NCBI GenBank assembly: GCA_036499395.1
Contig: DASYDW010000068.1
Coordinates: 186,001 to 250,000 of the forward strand
Length of the DNA: 64,000 bases
From: Pirellulales bacterium
GTDB taxonomy: Bacteria > Planctomycetota > Planctomycetia > Pirellulales > JACPPG01
Reading direction: 5' to 3'
Position 1 is the stretch's first letter. Each line of letters begins with the position of its first letter. Shown in pieces: positions 53,431 to 62,006 of this stretch. The notes beneath the pieces are model-generated. The model was not told where the DNA came from, did no database searches, and was given only the letters and a program-made list of their open reading frames with translations. Made by a program: the position numbers and the translations under genes.

Positions 53431-54309
53431 ATGAATGCGAATCAAGCCAGCACTACGGCCGAGTACATGGCCTTGTTTCGCGCGCTGGAGTCAGCGCGTC
53501 CCGCGGGCAAGCGGTTGTTCGACGATCCCTTTGCCCAGGCATTTCTGCGCCCCTGGCTGAGGCGAGTCGTCACCGCAACACGCTGGCCGCTGGTGAATGC
53601 GACGATTGCTCGGCTGATCGACGCTCGCTGGCCGGGAGCACGCACCTCGGCGATTGCGCGGACCTGCTTCATCGACGGCGAAGTTCGCGCCGCGTTAGCC
53701 CGGGGGATCGAGCAAGTCGTGATCCTGGGGGCTGGTTAGGATTGTCGCGCTTACCGGCTGCCGGGCATCAGCCAGGTGCGCGTTTATGAGGTTGATCATC
53801 CGGCGACGCAGCGCGCCAAGCAGGTCTGCCTGGTGCGCCGGCTGGGCGTCCTCCCCGATCATGTAAAATTCGTTGACGTCGATTTTAATTCTCAGCGGTT
53901 CGATTCGCGACTGACGCAGGCCAACCTGTCATCCGCGCTGTCAACGTTATGGATCTGGGAAGGAGTGACGAATTACCTGGCCGCCGCGGCGGTTGCCGAT
54001 ACCTTCGACTCGATACGGCAACTTACCCCGCGCAGCCGCGTGGTGTTCACGTACGTCCACAACGATGTCTTGAACGAGTCATCAACGTTTCCAGGGATCG
54101 TGGCGCTGCGCCGAACCTTGGCGCAGGCGGGGGAGGAATGGACCTTTGGCTTTGATACGGCAGAATTGCCGTCTTATCTTGCGGCGCACGGTTTTCAATG
54201 GCGCGAGGACCTAGGGTCGGTCGAGTATCGTCGCCGCTATCTACCGCCAACGCCGCGGTTGCTTCGCGGCTACGAGTTTTATCGCCTCGCGGTCGCCGAC
54301 GCGGCATAG
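53431..54309 (+). pseudogene. Class I SAM methyltransferase of the leucine carboxyl methyltransferase type, interrupted by an in-frame TAG
   Basis: Two halves in one frame make a 292-codon gene broken only by TAG at 53737-53739. Upstream: EYMALFRALESARPAGKRLF, ARTCFIDGEVRAALARGIEQ, VVILGAG. Downstream: DCRAYRLPGI, VYEVDHPATQRAKQ, WIWEGVTNYL. The stop falls inside the SAM-binding loop LGAG-x-DxRAYRL, where family members have Tyr, Phe or Leu, so TAT/TAC to TAG by one base is the simplest explanation. No second frameshift is seen. It belongs to the TIGR00027/PF04072 methyltransferases. Recent inactivation, a sequencing error, or suppression are the options. Confidence 0.85.
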
Positions 54310-54460
54310 ATACCGTATCCGGTGAGGGCGTCACGCGAGCCGAGGGGCGGCACCTTAGAGGCGAGAATTGGCACGATCTGTCGCACGACGCGGTAGACGC
54401 CGCGTGTATAAATCGCGTTTTCCGTTAGAAGGTCCTGTGGCTAATTCGGCGTGGGGTGCC

Positions 54461-56521
54461 TCATTCGGGCCGAGGTAGCAATTCGCACGGCGGTCCGTCG
54501 AGCGCCTTGCGAACGTCGTCGTCTGTCAGGCGGTAGATCAAGATCGAATGGCCGATATTGTCGTCAGGTTCGCGCGCCCGCAGAAAGCTACAGAGCCTGG
54601 CAAATCGCAGTTGCTCGGAGACATTGCACGCTTCTCGGACGTCTGTGGGAAAGGTCGCAAAGTCGCGCGAGGTGTCGATCATTGGCAGGAATTGGAGCGA
54701 GTTCTGATACAGTTTCTCGTAATCGACATTCCAGCGACCACAGGGGAGCAAATAGACGGCTTGCAGCATCGTTGCGCTGATGCAGTAGGTGCCGCCAGTT
54801 AACGGCGTGGGGAGCTGAGCGGGACGGACGATGCCTCGGCAGGGAAGAAGTTCAGCCCGAATATCGTAATAGGCGGGGTGTGCGACACCAAAATACGAGA
54901 GGTATGTTCGCGGGGGGCTGGTGTCTCGAGATTGTTCATTCAACCAGGATTTTAACCCCTTCAGGTCCTGACCCCAGTCGAGTGAGCTGTCGACGAACCA
55001 TCGGTATCCGTGAGCCGGCCCACCCGTGATGAGATTGAAGTAGGCGAGATAGTTGGGCCAGATCAAACACGCCGTGAAGGCGCTAGTCGCGATAAGCAGC
55101 AGCACAATCGCGCGAATTCCTTTTATTACGGACAGCCGCATTAGCGAGGCTGCCCGTGCGTCGAAGGCGAGGCCGCTCGCGCCCGCCAGAATGAGGAGTG
55201 GCGGGTAAATCGGCAGGATGTGGCGATGCCCGATATTCAAGCCGCTGCGCATTGCGACCGCGAGATAAACTACGATCAGGACGAATAGCGGTGCGGCATC
55301 GAGGGGCCAATTGCGATCCGCCTGTTTTTCTGAACCCTCGATCACCTTTCTGACGGCGACGAACGCGGCAATGATCAACAGAACGAACACTTCCAGCGGT
55401 GTTTTGACGGCGACGCTAGTGGGAAAATAGTAGATTCGGCCTGTATCGGTGAACTCGCCCAGAAAGAAGGCCTTTCGCGTTTGTGACATCCTGACTGTAG
55501 TAGCAAACCCGTAGAGGTAAGCCTCGGGGAGCAAGTGTCGAGTACGAGCCACAGTGAGCGGCGCTCGCAGCCATGCCGGACTGCCAGCCTCGATGTCAGG
55601 CCAAGGCGTTTCGAACCGAATTGCCTCGGCTCCGGGAGCGAAGGCCGAGTATCGAAAGCCGTAGGAAGCCCAGATCACGCCAACCACAACAGGAACTTGC
55701 AGTGCGAGCAAAAGTATCGATAGCGCGAGGTGACGCGTCGATTGTCGAAGCCGGTTTCGGGAGAGTATCGCGTCGTCGTCATGGGGGTCGAAAAAAACGC
55801 GAATGGCGACCAAGATCAGGACCATTGGAATGAGAAGCGCGCCCGAGAACTTGCACAGCAGCAAGCCGGACATCGTAAGAGCGGCGATGATCAGTGCCCC
55901 CGGGGAGGGCCGATTCAGCAGGCGCCATTCGGCGGCCATCGCCGTCAGGAAGAAGAGCGTGGCGAAGAGGTCGGACGTTGTCAGAAATCCGTTGGCCAGC
56001 ATGCTCGGCGAGAAGGCGTATAGCGCCAGGCTCACCAGGCCGCCTGTCGGTCCAAACAGCTTACGCGACCAAAGATAGACCGTCAGTGCCAACATCGCAC
56101 TGGGAATGGCCATTATCAGCCGCGAATCACGCAGTAAGGTGTCCGCGTCGTTGCCTACGCCATAGAAGAGCTCGTTTTCGAGGATGCGGACGTCCGAATT
56201 CTGCCAGGCATCGCCGGTAAACGGAGGTGCGACGAATCCGCCCAGCCAAGCGGGCAAGGCGACAAATCGTTGCGACCAATTGCCATTCTCAGGCTGCAAG
56301 CGGTAGTCGTTGGTCTTCCAGTAACTGAGTCCGCCGGTGACGTGAATCCCTTCGTCATAGGTTATCGATTTGCGATTCACGGCGCTGATGCCAAGCGCCA
56401 GGTGCGCAGCGATGAGCAATGCGACAGGCAGTGGGCCCTGCAGCCATCCCGCGAAGCGAGTGACAGCGAAAATGGAAGATCGAAGCATCATCAGATAGCA
56501 GCGAGTGAGCGGCTGTGACAC
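54461..56521 (-). CDS. Integral-membrane glycosyltransferase, PMT/GT39-like
   Basis: 686 residues with about ten to twelve transmembrane helices. The first periplasmic loop carries the family motif SITYDEGIH, with Asp-Glu at 56-57, the catalytic pair of dolichol-phosphate-mannose-type transferases (GT-C fold). Helices include LPVALLIAAHLALGISAV, GLVSLALYAFSPSMLANGFL, LFATLFFLTAMAAEW and IVLLLIATSAFTACLIW. A periplasmic C-terminal part of about 180 residues (GYRWFVDSSLDWGQDLKGLK) is conserved-looking. It probably moves a sugar from a lipid-linked donor onto protein or lipid. ATG 56521 or 56491 could be the start. No partner gene is adjacent. Confidence 0.85.
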   Translation of the reverse strand: MSQPLTRCYLMMLRSSIFAVTRFAGWLQGPLPVALLIAAHLALGISAVNRKSITYDEGIHVTGGLSYWKTNDYRLQPENGNWSQRFVALPAWLGGFVAPPFTGDAWQNSDVRILENELFYGVGNDADTLLRDSRLIMAIPSAMLALTVYLWSRKLFGPTGGLVSLALYAFSPSMLANGFLTTSDLFATLFFLTAMAAEWRLLNRPSPGALIIAALTMSGLLLCKFSGALLIPMVLILVAIRVFFDPHDDDAILSRNRLRQSTRHLALSILLLALQVPVVVGVIWASYGFRYSAFAPGAEAIRFETPWPDIEAGSPAWLRAPLTVARTRHLLPEAYLYGFATTVRMSQTRKAFFLGEFTDTGRIYYFPTSVAVKTPLEVFVLLIIAAFVAVRKVIEGSEKQADRNWPLDAAPLFVLIVVYLAVAMRSGLNIGHRHILPIYPPLLILAGASGLAFDARAASLMRLSVIKGIRAIVLLLIATSAFTACLIWPNYLAYFNLITGGPAHGYRWFVDSSLDWGQDLKGLKSWLNEQSRDTSPPRTYLSYFGVAHPAYYDIRAELLPCRGIVRPAQLPTPLTGGTYCISATMLQAVYLLPCGRWNVDYEKLYQNSLQFLPMIDTSRDFATFPTDVREACNVSEQLRFARLCSFLRAREPDDNIGHSILIYRLTDDDVRKALDGPPCELLPRPE

Positions 56522-56711
56522 ACTCTTCTAGACTGGTCGGGCGCAACGCCCGTCGTCAATACGATTGCCGTGGGAAATCTTGTCTCGCCCATTGAAGGGC
56601 GTATCGTGCCTAAATGAAACTCCTCTGTCGGCTCGCAAAGCCAGGGGCTAGAATCGCCTCGGAGTCCGGCTGGCCGGTTTCGCGCATTTCTTGGACCGAT
56701 CGACGATTTTT

Positions 56712-57260
56712 ATGGATCGCTTGCGGATTGACGGATTTCTGGGCACCCGCGCGTCGCTGATGCTGGACGTGGTCTTCCTGGCGATGTTCGCCGTGCTGGT
56801 GATCCTGGCCGCGAGCATTTATGTAGTGCGATACCGGCGAAATTATGCGTGGCACAAGCGAATTCAACTGACTTTGGGGTTGGTCCTGCTGGTGACCGTG
56901 GCACTGTTCGAAGCCGATATGCGAATCAACGGCTGGATGAAGCGCGCCGAAGCATCGCGGTTTTATGCCCCCATGACCGCACCCAGCCGGCTGCTGTCGA
57001 CGTTCTATCTGAAGATTCTTCATCGGCCCGAGGTGCCGGGGTTGGTGTTTACGGCCCTGGGCATTCACCTTTTCTTCGCCGTGACGACCAGCCTGCTGTG
57101 GGTGTGGGTCATCGTGCAGGGGCTGCGCCGATTTCCGAAACCGCCGGTGCCCAATGCTTACAGTACGAGCCATAAGTTCTGGGCCTGGCTGGCGGCGATC
57201 GACATGGGCTTCACGGCCCTGACCGGCTGGATCTTCTACGTGCTGGCTTTTGTGGCGTAA
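56712..57260 (+). CDS. DUF420-family membrane protein
   Basis: 182 residues with four or five transmembrane segments: about 17-36 (LMLDVVFLAMFAVLVILAAS), 54-70 (IQLTLGLVLLVTVALFE), about 110-140 and 155-178. The spacing, the conserved His in WHKRIQ, HRPEVPGLVFTALGIH and HKFWAWLAAIDMGFTALTGW fit DUF420 proteins, which often accompany cytochrome c oxidase or haem-copper systems. ATG 56712 is preferred to the earlier TTG 56691. It stands alone between divergent and convergent neighbours, so no oxidase link can be shown here. Confidence 0.82.
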   Translation: MDRLRIDGFLGTRASLMLDVVFLAMFAVLVILAASIYVVRYRRNYAWHKRIQLTLGLVLLVTVALFEADMRINGWMKRAEASRFYAPMTAPSRLLSTFYLKILHRPEVPGLVFTALGIHLFFAVTTSLLWVWVIVQGLRRFPKPPVPNAYSTSHKFWAWLAAIDMGFTALTGWIFYVLAFVA

Positions 57261-57286
57261 AGACGCGCGAAACGGTCCGAGTCGCG

Positions 57287-57973
57287 TCACGCGGAAAGCG
57301 CGACCTGTTTCAGCCGCCCATCATCCAACTCGTACTGCCGGCCGAAGCGGCGGGCCAGCTCCAGGCTGTGCGTGACGACGATCAGCATCGTGCCTTCTCG
57401 CTCTTGCATCTCGAGCAGCAGATCGCCGATCGCGGTGGCGCTCGTGCGGTCGAGATTTCCGGTCGGCTCGTCGGCCAGGATCAACTGCGGACGCCGCAAA
57501 AGCGCGCGGGCGACGGCGGCCCGCTGACGCTCTCCGCCGGAAAGCTCGGCCGGCCGATGCTCTAAGCGCCCTGCGAGACCGACTCGCGACAATAAGTCGC
57601 GGGCGCGGGTGACCAGGTCCGCGGTGACGCCGCCGCCGGCCAAGGCCGGCACCAACACGTTTTCCAGCACCGAGCATTGCGGCAGCAGGTGATGGTCCTG
57701 GAATACAAAGCCGATGCGCTCGTTACGAAAGGCGGCCAGGCCCTGCTCGTCGAGTGCGAAGGGGTCGTCGGCGGCCAATCGTACTGTGCCACTGGTGGGA
57801 CGATCGAGCGTGCCGACGATGTACAAGAACGTGCTTTTGCCCGAGCCGCTGGGGCCGACGATGACCGCGCTTTCGCCTGCGGCGAGTTCCAATCCGCAGC
57901 CGCGCAGAACCGACAGCGGCTCTCCACGTGTGGCAAACTCGCGCGTGATGTCTTGAACGATCAGTTCGGCCAT
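57287..57973 (-). CDS. ABC transporter ATP-binding protein, LolD/MacB-like
   Basis: 228-residue single ATPase domain: Walker A GPSGSGKST (40-48), Q-loop FVFQDHHLLPQCSVLENV, signature LSGGERQRAAVARALLRRP, Walker B LILADEPTGNLD and H-loop VVTHS. The DHHLLPQxSVLENV segment is typical of the LolD/MacB/FtsE class, which drive FtsX-like permeases in lipoprotein release or efflux. No permease gene is in the window; it may lie elsewhere or be lost. ATG 57973 starts directly with the family N-terminus. It follows the thioesterase gene by about 100 bases on the same strand. Confidence 0.9.
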   Translation of the reverse strand: MAELIVQDITREFATRGEPLSVLRGCGLELAAGESAVIVGPSGSGKSTFLYIVGTLDRPTSGTVRLAADDPFALDEQGLAAFRNERIGFVFQDHHLLPQCSVLENVLVPALAGGGVTADLVTRARDLLSRVGLAGRLEHRPAELSGGERQRAAVARALLRRPQLILADEPTGNLDRTSATAIGDLLLEMQEREGTMLIVVTHSLELARRFGRQYELDDGRLKQVALSA

Positions 57974-58074
57974 GAGGACAATTTCCAGCTTTATTCGGAG
58001 TATTTGGCAAGTACCGCGCGGTTCGAGAATTCACGACGGCCCAGGCACGTTCGCGAGCAACGGCACTGCACGCG

Positions 58075-58548
58075 TTACCCGCCGCGTTTTTTTTTCTTGC
58101 TCTTGGGGATCTTGGCAATCTTGGCAACGATCCAGTCGGGGATCGGTATCGACCGTGGCGGAGCCTTGGCGTCGAGGCGGCAGCAGACCGTCGTAATCTG
58201 GCCCTGGGCGACGGGGCGTTTTCCGTGCAGAAAAGTAAATCCGTAGGTGATGCTCTTTTCCCCCTGGCGAATGATCTGCACTTCGACGTCGAGAATGTCC
58301 TCGAACTGCACGGCGCCACGGTAATCGCAACTGGCGCTGACGCGCGGCCAACTGATCGTTCCTTCTTCGTCATGCGTGATGACGCTTAAGCCCATGTGGC
58401 GCAGAAACTCGTGCTCGACCTGCTCCATGTAATTGAAGAAGGCCGAGAAATGCATGATGCCGGCGGCGTCGGTATCACGAAATTCGACGCGCCGCGTCGT
58501 CTGGAACGTCGGAGGCGCGGTTACGGGACTTTTGGTCGATCGGGTCAC
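58075..58548 (-). CDS. Acyl-CoA thioesterase, 4-hydroxybenzoyl-CoA thioesterase family
   Basis: 157 residues with the hot-dog fold. FRDTDAAGIMHFSAFFNYME holds the catalytic Asp (Asp25 or Asp27) of the 4HBT family, and VEHEFLRHMG, VSASCDYRGAVQFED and LDVEVQIIRQGEKSITYGF follow as the core strands and helix. It hydrolyses an acyl-CoA or acyl-carrier thioester; the substrate is unknown. The C-terminal tail is Lys-rich (IPKSKKKKRGG), unusual for the family. Its start overlaps the stop of the GT4 glycosyltransferase gene (ATGA), so the two are co-translated, which could mean they serve the same lipid or glycan. Confidence 0.9.
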   Translation of the reverse strand: MTRSTKSPVTAPPTFQTTRRVEFRDTDAAGIMHFSAFFNYMEQVEHEFLRHMGLSVITHDEEGTISWPRVSASCDYRGAVQFEDILDVEVQIIRQGEKSITYGFTFLHGKRPVAQGQITTVCCRLDAKAPPRSIPIPDWIVAKIAKIPKSKKKKRGG

Positions 58549-59864
58549 GGATGCATTGCCTTTTCAGAGACAGAAGTAGGCACCAGGCTGCGGTACAGGT
58601 CCAGCGTTCGCCGCGCCATGGTCTCGGCAGTATAACGATCGCGAATCGCCTGTTGTGCTGCCAAGCCCAAGTTCCTGGCACTGGCGGGATCGAGAATCAG
58701 TTGCCGCAGAGCGCGGGCCAGGGCCTGCGGATTTTCGGGCTCGTGCAGCAGTCCGCCCCCCGTATCGCGGATCAATTCCGGAAACGTACCGTGCTCCGGC
58801 AGCACCACCGGCACGGCATTGGCCCAGGCTTCGAGAATCGAGAGCCCCTTGCTTTCGCGATAGACAGTGGGGACGCTCATTGCATCCAATGAGGAAAGGA
58901 AATCGATCTTTCCCGCGCGGTTGAGCTCTCCCAAATATTGGAAACGATCGTGCAGCCCTGCCGATTGCAGCTTTTGCTGCAATGCCTGCAAATAGGGGCG
59001 GTCGGCCGCACCTAGATAGCCGGCGACCCGCAGCGAGATGGGAGGCAAATCCGAGTCTTTGGCCAGCAGCGTGAACGCATCGACCAGGTGATGCAGCCCT
59101 TTGTCATGGCAGATGCGGGCGAAGTAGCCAATCGTGAATTCCGGGCCGTCGGTGCGTCGCGGCTGTCCTCCGTGGCCGGCCAATTTCAGCCCGTGCGGAA
59201 TGACGTGGATGCGTTCGCGCGGGATGCCGGCGTAGTCGACCATGAAATCGGCATAATACTGATTCAACGAGACAAACGCGGTTACATCGCTGACCCGTTC
59301 GCGCAGCGCGTCGCGCGCCTGTTGATAGTGTGGTGCCGCGAGCTTCTCGAGAAAAATATCTTCGCCCGAGAGGGTGCAGACGATCGGCACGTTCAATTTG
59401 CGGCGAATCTCGCGCGCCATGCCGACCAGCATCGAGTTCGAAAGATGAACGATATCGGGGCGAACATCATGGGCCAGCCAATGGACGATCTTTTCGACTT
59501 CCTTGCGCTGGTTTCCTTCTTCGCCGCGTAGCATCGAAACGGTAAGGTCGCCCAAATCTTCGGCGGCAGTGCTGATGCTGCGGCGGGCTAACCAGTCGAT
59601 CAGCTTGGGGCGGTCCCACAGTTTGTCGAGCAGCCAGGGCGTGTGGCGAAACAGGGACCACTTTTGCTGCAGGTAGACGCTGATGCCGCCGAACATGACG
59701 CGCTTTTCGCTGACGTCCGCCTCGTCGGTGCGAATCGGCGTATAGGTTGGGACGAGCAGAATGTCTTCGCCCAGATCCAGGAGCGCAGCGGCCAGCGTAT
59801 TGTCGTGCAGGCAACTGCCGCAATACATTCCCCCGGCGCCGGCGGCAAGATAGACGATTTTCAT
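58545..59864 (-). CDS. GT4-family glycosyltransferase
   Basis: 439 residues in the GT-B fold. ATG 59864 begins MKIVYLAAGAGGMYCGSCLH, a typical N-terminal Rossmann start, so the open frame to 59909 is not used. The donor domain follows: FTIGYFARICHDKGLHHLVD, HVIPHGL, FQYLGELNRAGKIDFLSSLD, then PTVYRESKGLSILEAWANAV with the E-x7-E nucleotide-sugar motif. It transfers a sugar from a nucleotide donor to a lipid, protein or glycan. The start of the thioesterase gene overlaps its stop. Substrate unknown. Confidence 0.9.
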   Translation of the reverse strand: MKIVYLAAGAGGMYCGSCLHDNTLAAALLDLGEDILLVPTYTPIRTDEADVSEKRVMFGGISVYLQQKWSLFRHTPWLLDKLWDRPKLIDWLARRSISTAAEDLGDLTVSMLRGEEGNQRKEVEKIVHWLAHDVRPDIVHLSNSMLVGMAREIRRKLNVPIVCTLSGEDIFLEKLAAPHYQQARDALRERVSDVTAFVSLNQYYADFMVDYAGIPRERIHVIPHGLKLAGHGGQPRRTDGPEFTIGYFARICHDKGLHHLVDAFTLLAKDSDLPPISLRVAGYLGAADRPYLQALQQKLQSAGLHDRFQYLGELNRAGKIDFLSSLDAMSVPTVYRESKGLSILEAWANAVPVVLPEHGTFPELIRDTGGGLLHEPENPQALARALRQLILDPASARNLGLAAQQAIRDRYTAETMARRTLDLYRSLVPTSVSEKAMHP

Positions 59865-59936
59865 GGCGCGTTCGAAAGGCGACCTGCCCCCATTCGCTGC
59901 GACCGGCACCGTGACACGTGAGGGTGCGATACCGTG

Positions 59937-60503
59937 CTAGGTCGGGTCGGCCAGCGGCGTGACGATTTCCAAAAGCTCAACTGCCGGCTCCTCGTTGCAC
60001 ATGATCAGCGCCGTGCGGCCATAAGTGATTTCGCCCGGCGTCATATCGAACAATCGCGCCAATTCCTCGCCGGCCGTGACGCGCCACAGGCTGGCGAGAT
60101 GCACGCGTCGCAACACGTTGTTCTGGATCAGTACGCGACCGAGCGGCGTATCTTCGGCCTCGATCTGCCGACGGACAATCGGTTCGAGGTACGCGAAGTT
60201 CACCCGCATGATGCCATATTGTACGACACCGCCATCGCTTTGGCGCGAGAGCAGGATCTTGCGGGCGTAATGCGACGGCGTAATCTGACGATCCAGCACC
60301 GTTACATCGACGGAACTTTTATGGAACCGTTCGACCGTCACCGTCATGTGCTCCTCGTGAGCGAGCAGCGAAGCAAAACGGAGCGGCATATCGCGGGCTT
60401 CGACACAGTCGAACGAGCCCAGAGTCGGCGGTGAGTCGTAGAACAGCGCGACCAGCGTCGCCAGATCCGGGGTCAGCGGTTGCGGGGCATCGGTTTCCAA
60501 CAC
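59937..60503 (-). CDS. Chorismate-lyase-like protein
   Basis: 188 residues. The C-terminal half resembles the chorismate--pyruvate lyase (UbiC/DUF98) fold: PLGRVLIQNNVLRRVHLASL, ARLFDMTPGEITYGRTALIM, and EPAVELLEIVTPLADP. The LG(R/K) xLI motif and the YGR xALI strand match the family. Whether it cleaves chorismate to 4-hydroxybenzoate and pyruvate is not certain; some family members in other lineages act on other substrates or lack activity. It lies between the GT4 gene and the radical SAM gene, all on the minus strand, separated by about 70-80 bases, so a loose operon is possible. Confidence 0.7.
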   Translation of the reverse strand: MLETDAPQPLTPDLATLVALFYDSPPTLGSFDCVEARDMPLRFASLLAHEEHMTVTVERFHKSSVDVTVLDRQITPSHYARKILLSRQSDGGVVQYGIMRVNFAYLEPIVRRQIEAEDTPLGRVLIQNNVLRRVHLASLWRVTAGEELARLFDMTPGEITYGRTALIMCNEEPAVELLEIVTPLADPT

Positions 60504-60585
60504 GGTTGCATCTCGGCGGGTGTTTCGGGGAAGGTCCGCATGGCAGGGGAGGGCGTTTGATGCGGGCAGGGGGGATGCGCTTCGG

Positions 60586-61902
60586 TTACGTGTATCGCAC
60601 CCCTTGGTGTTCCGGCTCGAAGAATGGAGGCAATAGCGAGTCGACTCGCAGCAACCCTTCGCGCGTCAACTGGACGCGGTTCCCATTGATCGACAGCCAG
60701 CCTTCGTCGACGTAGTGCTGCCAGACTTGCTGCCAGTCCGAAAGAGCATCAACCCCGAACTTGTCGCGGAAGTAGTTGAAGTCGATCTTGCCCGTCTTCA
60801 ATTGCAGAATCAATTCGCGCACTAGCAACTGGTGCTTCGTCGGCCTCAGGCCGCGTGAGACTGGCAATTCGCCTGCTTCGAGCGTCGACAGATAGCTTTC
60901 CCAGTCCGGCAGGTTCTGGTAATGCACGCCCGAGACGTGGCCGAAGCTGGCGACCCCGGTGGCCAGCAGGTCGCTGCCGCGCCACAAGTTGTCGCGGTAG
61001 CTGAAATTCACCTTCGAGGCATCGCGCACCATGGTGTAAGCGCTCGACACCGAGTAGCCGGCCGCGGAAAGTTGATCGAAGGCGTAATCGACCCAAGCCC
61101 GCTTGGTGGGCCAGTCGGCGACGGGGGTTTCGATCTTGTTGCCGAGAATGTCCTGCGAGTAAACCGTGTTGAACGGCAACTCCATTTGATAAATCGTGAC
61201 GCTGTCCGGGGCCAGATCGATCGTGCGGCGAATGCAATCGTGCCAGTTGGCTTCGGTTTCGCCGACCATGCCCGAGATCAGGTCAATATTGGTGTTCGGA
61301 AAGCCAAGGGCTGTAATCCAATCCCAGGCCTTGTAGACTTCGCCCGATAGATGGGCCCGGCCGTTTTCTTCGAGCACGGCATCACTGAAATTCTCGATGC
61401 CCAGGCTGAGTCGCGTGATCCCCAGTTCCTTGAGCGTGGCAAGCTTTGGCTGCGAGAGCGTGCCGGGCTCGCATTCGAAGGTGACTTCCTCGGCCTGGTC
61501 CCAGTTGATGTTCGCACGCAAGCGGTCGACCAACGACGTTAGCTGCCGGGCACTTAAGAATGACGGCGTGCCACCGCCAAAGTAAACAAAGCGAAATGGT
61601 CGCTTTCCCATCACGGGTAGCCGGCTGACCAATTCGATTTCACGCGCTAGCGCCGCCACATAACGTTCGACTCCCTCAGCGTTCTTGTCGGTATAAACGC
61701 GGAAGTAGCAAAACTTGCAGCGTTTGCGGCAGAAGGGGATGTGCAAATACAGACCCAGCGGCACGTCGGCCGGCGGTGCGGCCAGTGCCGCGCGCACGTC
61801 GTCCACTGCTTCGGTCGTCCACTGCGAGAACGGGGGATAGTTGGCAATGAAATAGCTGCCAACCTCGGTTTTGACGGTTTCCGTGGACATAATCCTCGCC
61901 AT
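60586..61902 (-). CDS. Radical SAM protein of the HemN/HemW (coproporphyrinogen III oxidase-like) family
   Basis: 438 residues. The radical-SAM cluster motif CRKRCKFC (Cys58, Cys62, Cys65) follows LYLHIPFC, the HemN/HemW signature. Other motifs are YFGGGTPSFLSARQLTSLVD, TFECEPGTLSQPKLATLKE and TRLSLGIENFSDAVLEENGR. The C-terminal region (SYRDNLWRGSDLLATGVASF) fits the same family. HemN oxidises coproporphyrinogen III without oxygen; HemW instead binds haem. Sequence alone does not separate them, and no other haem gene is in the window. In-frame ATG at 61890 is an alternative start. Confidence 0.85.
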   Translation of the reverse strand: MARIMSTETVKTEVGSYFIANYPPFSQWTTEAVDDVRAALAAPPADVPLGLYLHIPFCRKRCKFCYFRVYTDKNAEGVERYVAALAREIELVSRLPVMGKRPFRFVYFGGGTPSFLSARQLTSLVDRLRANINWDQAEEVTFECEPGTLSQPKLATLKELGITRLSLGIENFSDAVLEENGRAHLSGEVYKAWDWITALGFPNTNIDLISGMVGETEANWHDCIRRTIDLAPDSVTIYQMELPFNTVYSQDILGNKIETPVADWPTKRAWVDYAFDQLSAAGYSVSSAYTMVRDASKVNFSYRDNLWRGSDLLATGVASFGHVSGVHYQNLPDWESYLSTLEAGELPVSRGLRPTKHQLLVRELILQLKTGKIDFNYFRDKFGVDALSDWQQVWQHYVDEGWLSINGNRVQLTREGLLRVDSLLPPFFEPEHQGVRYT

Positions 61903-62006
61903 GCTCGGGCCGACGGTTGCGGCCGCGACTAAGGTCTTTTGAAGATGTCGTCTGAGATGGCCCGGCCGCCCCCGGGACTCACCTGTTTGTTTTTAAGGCG
62001 CGTAAT

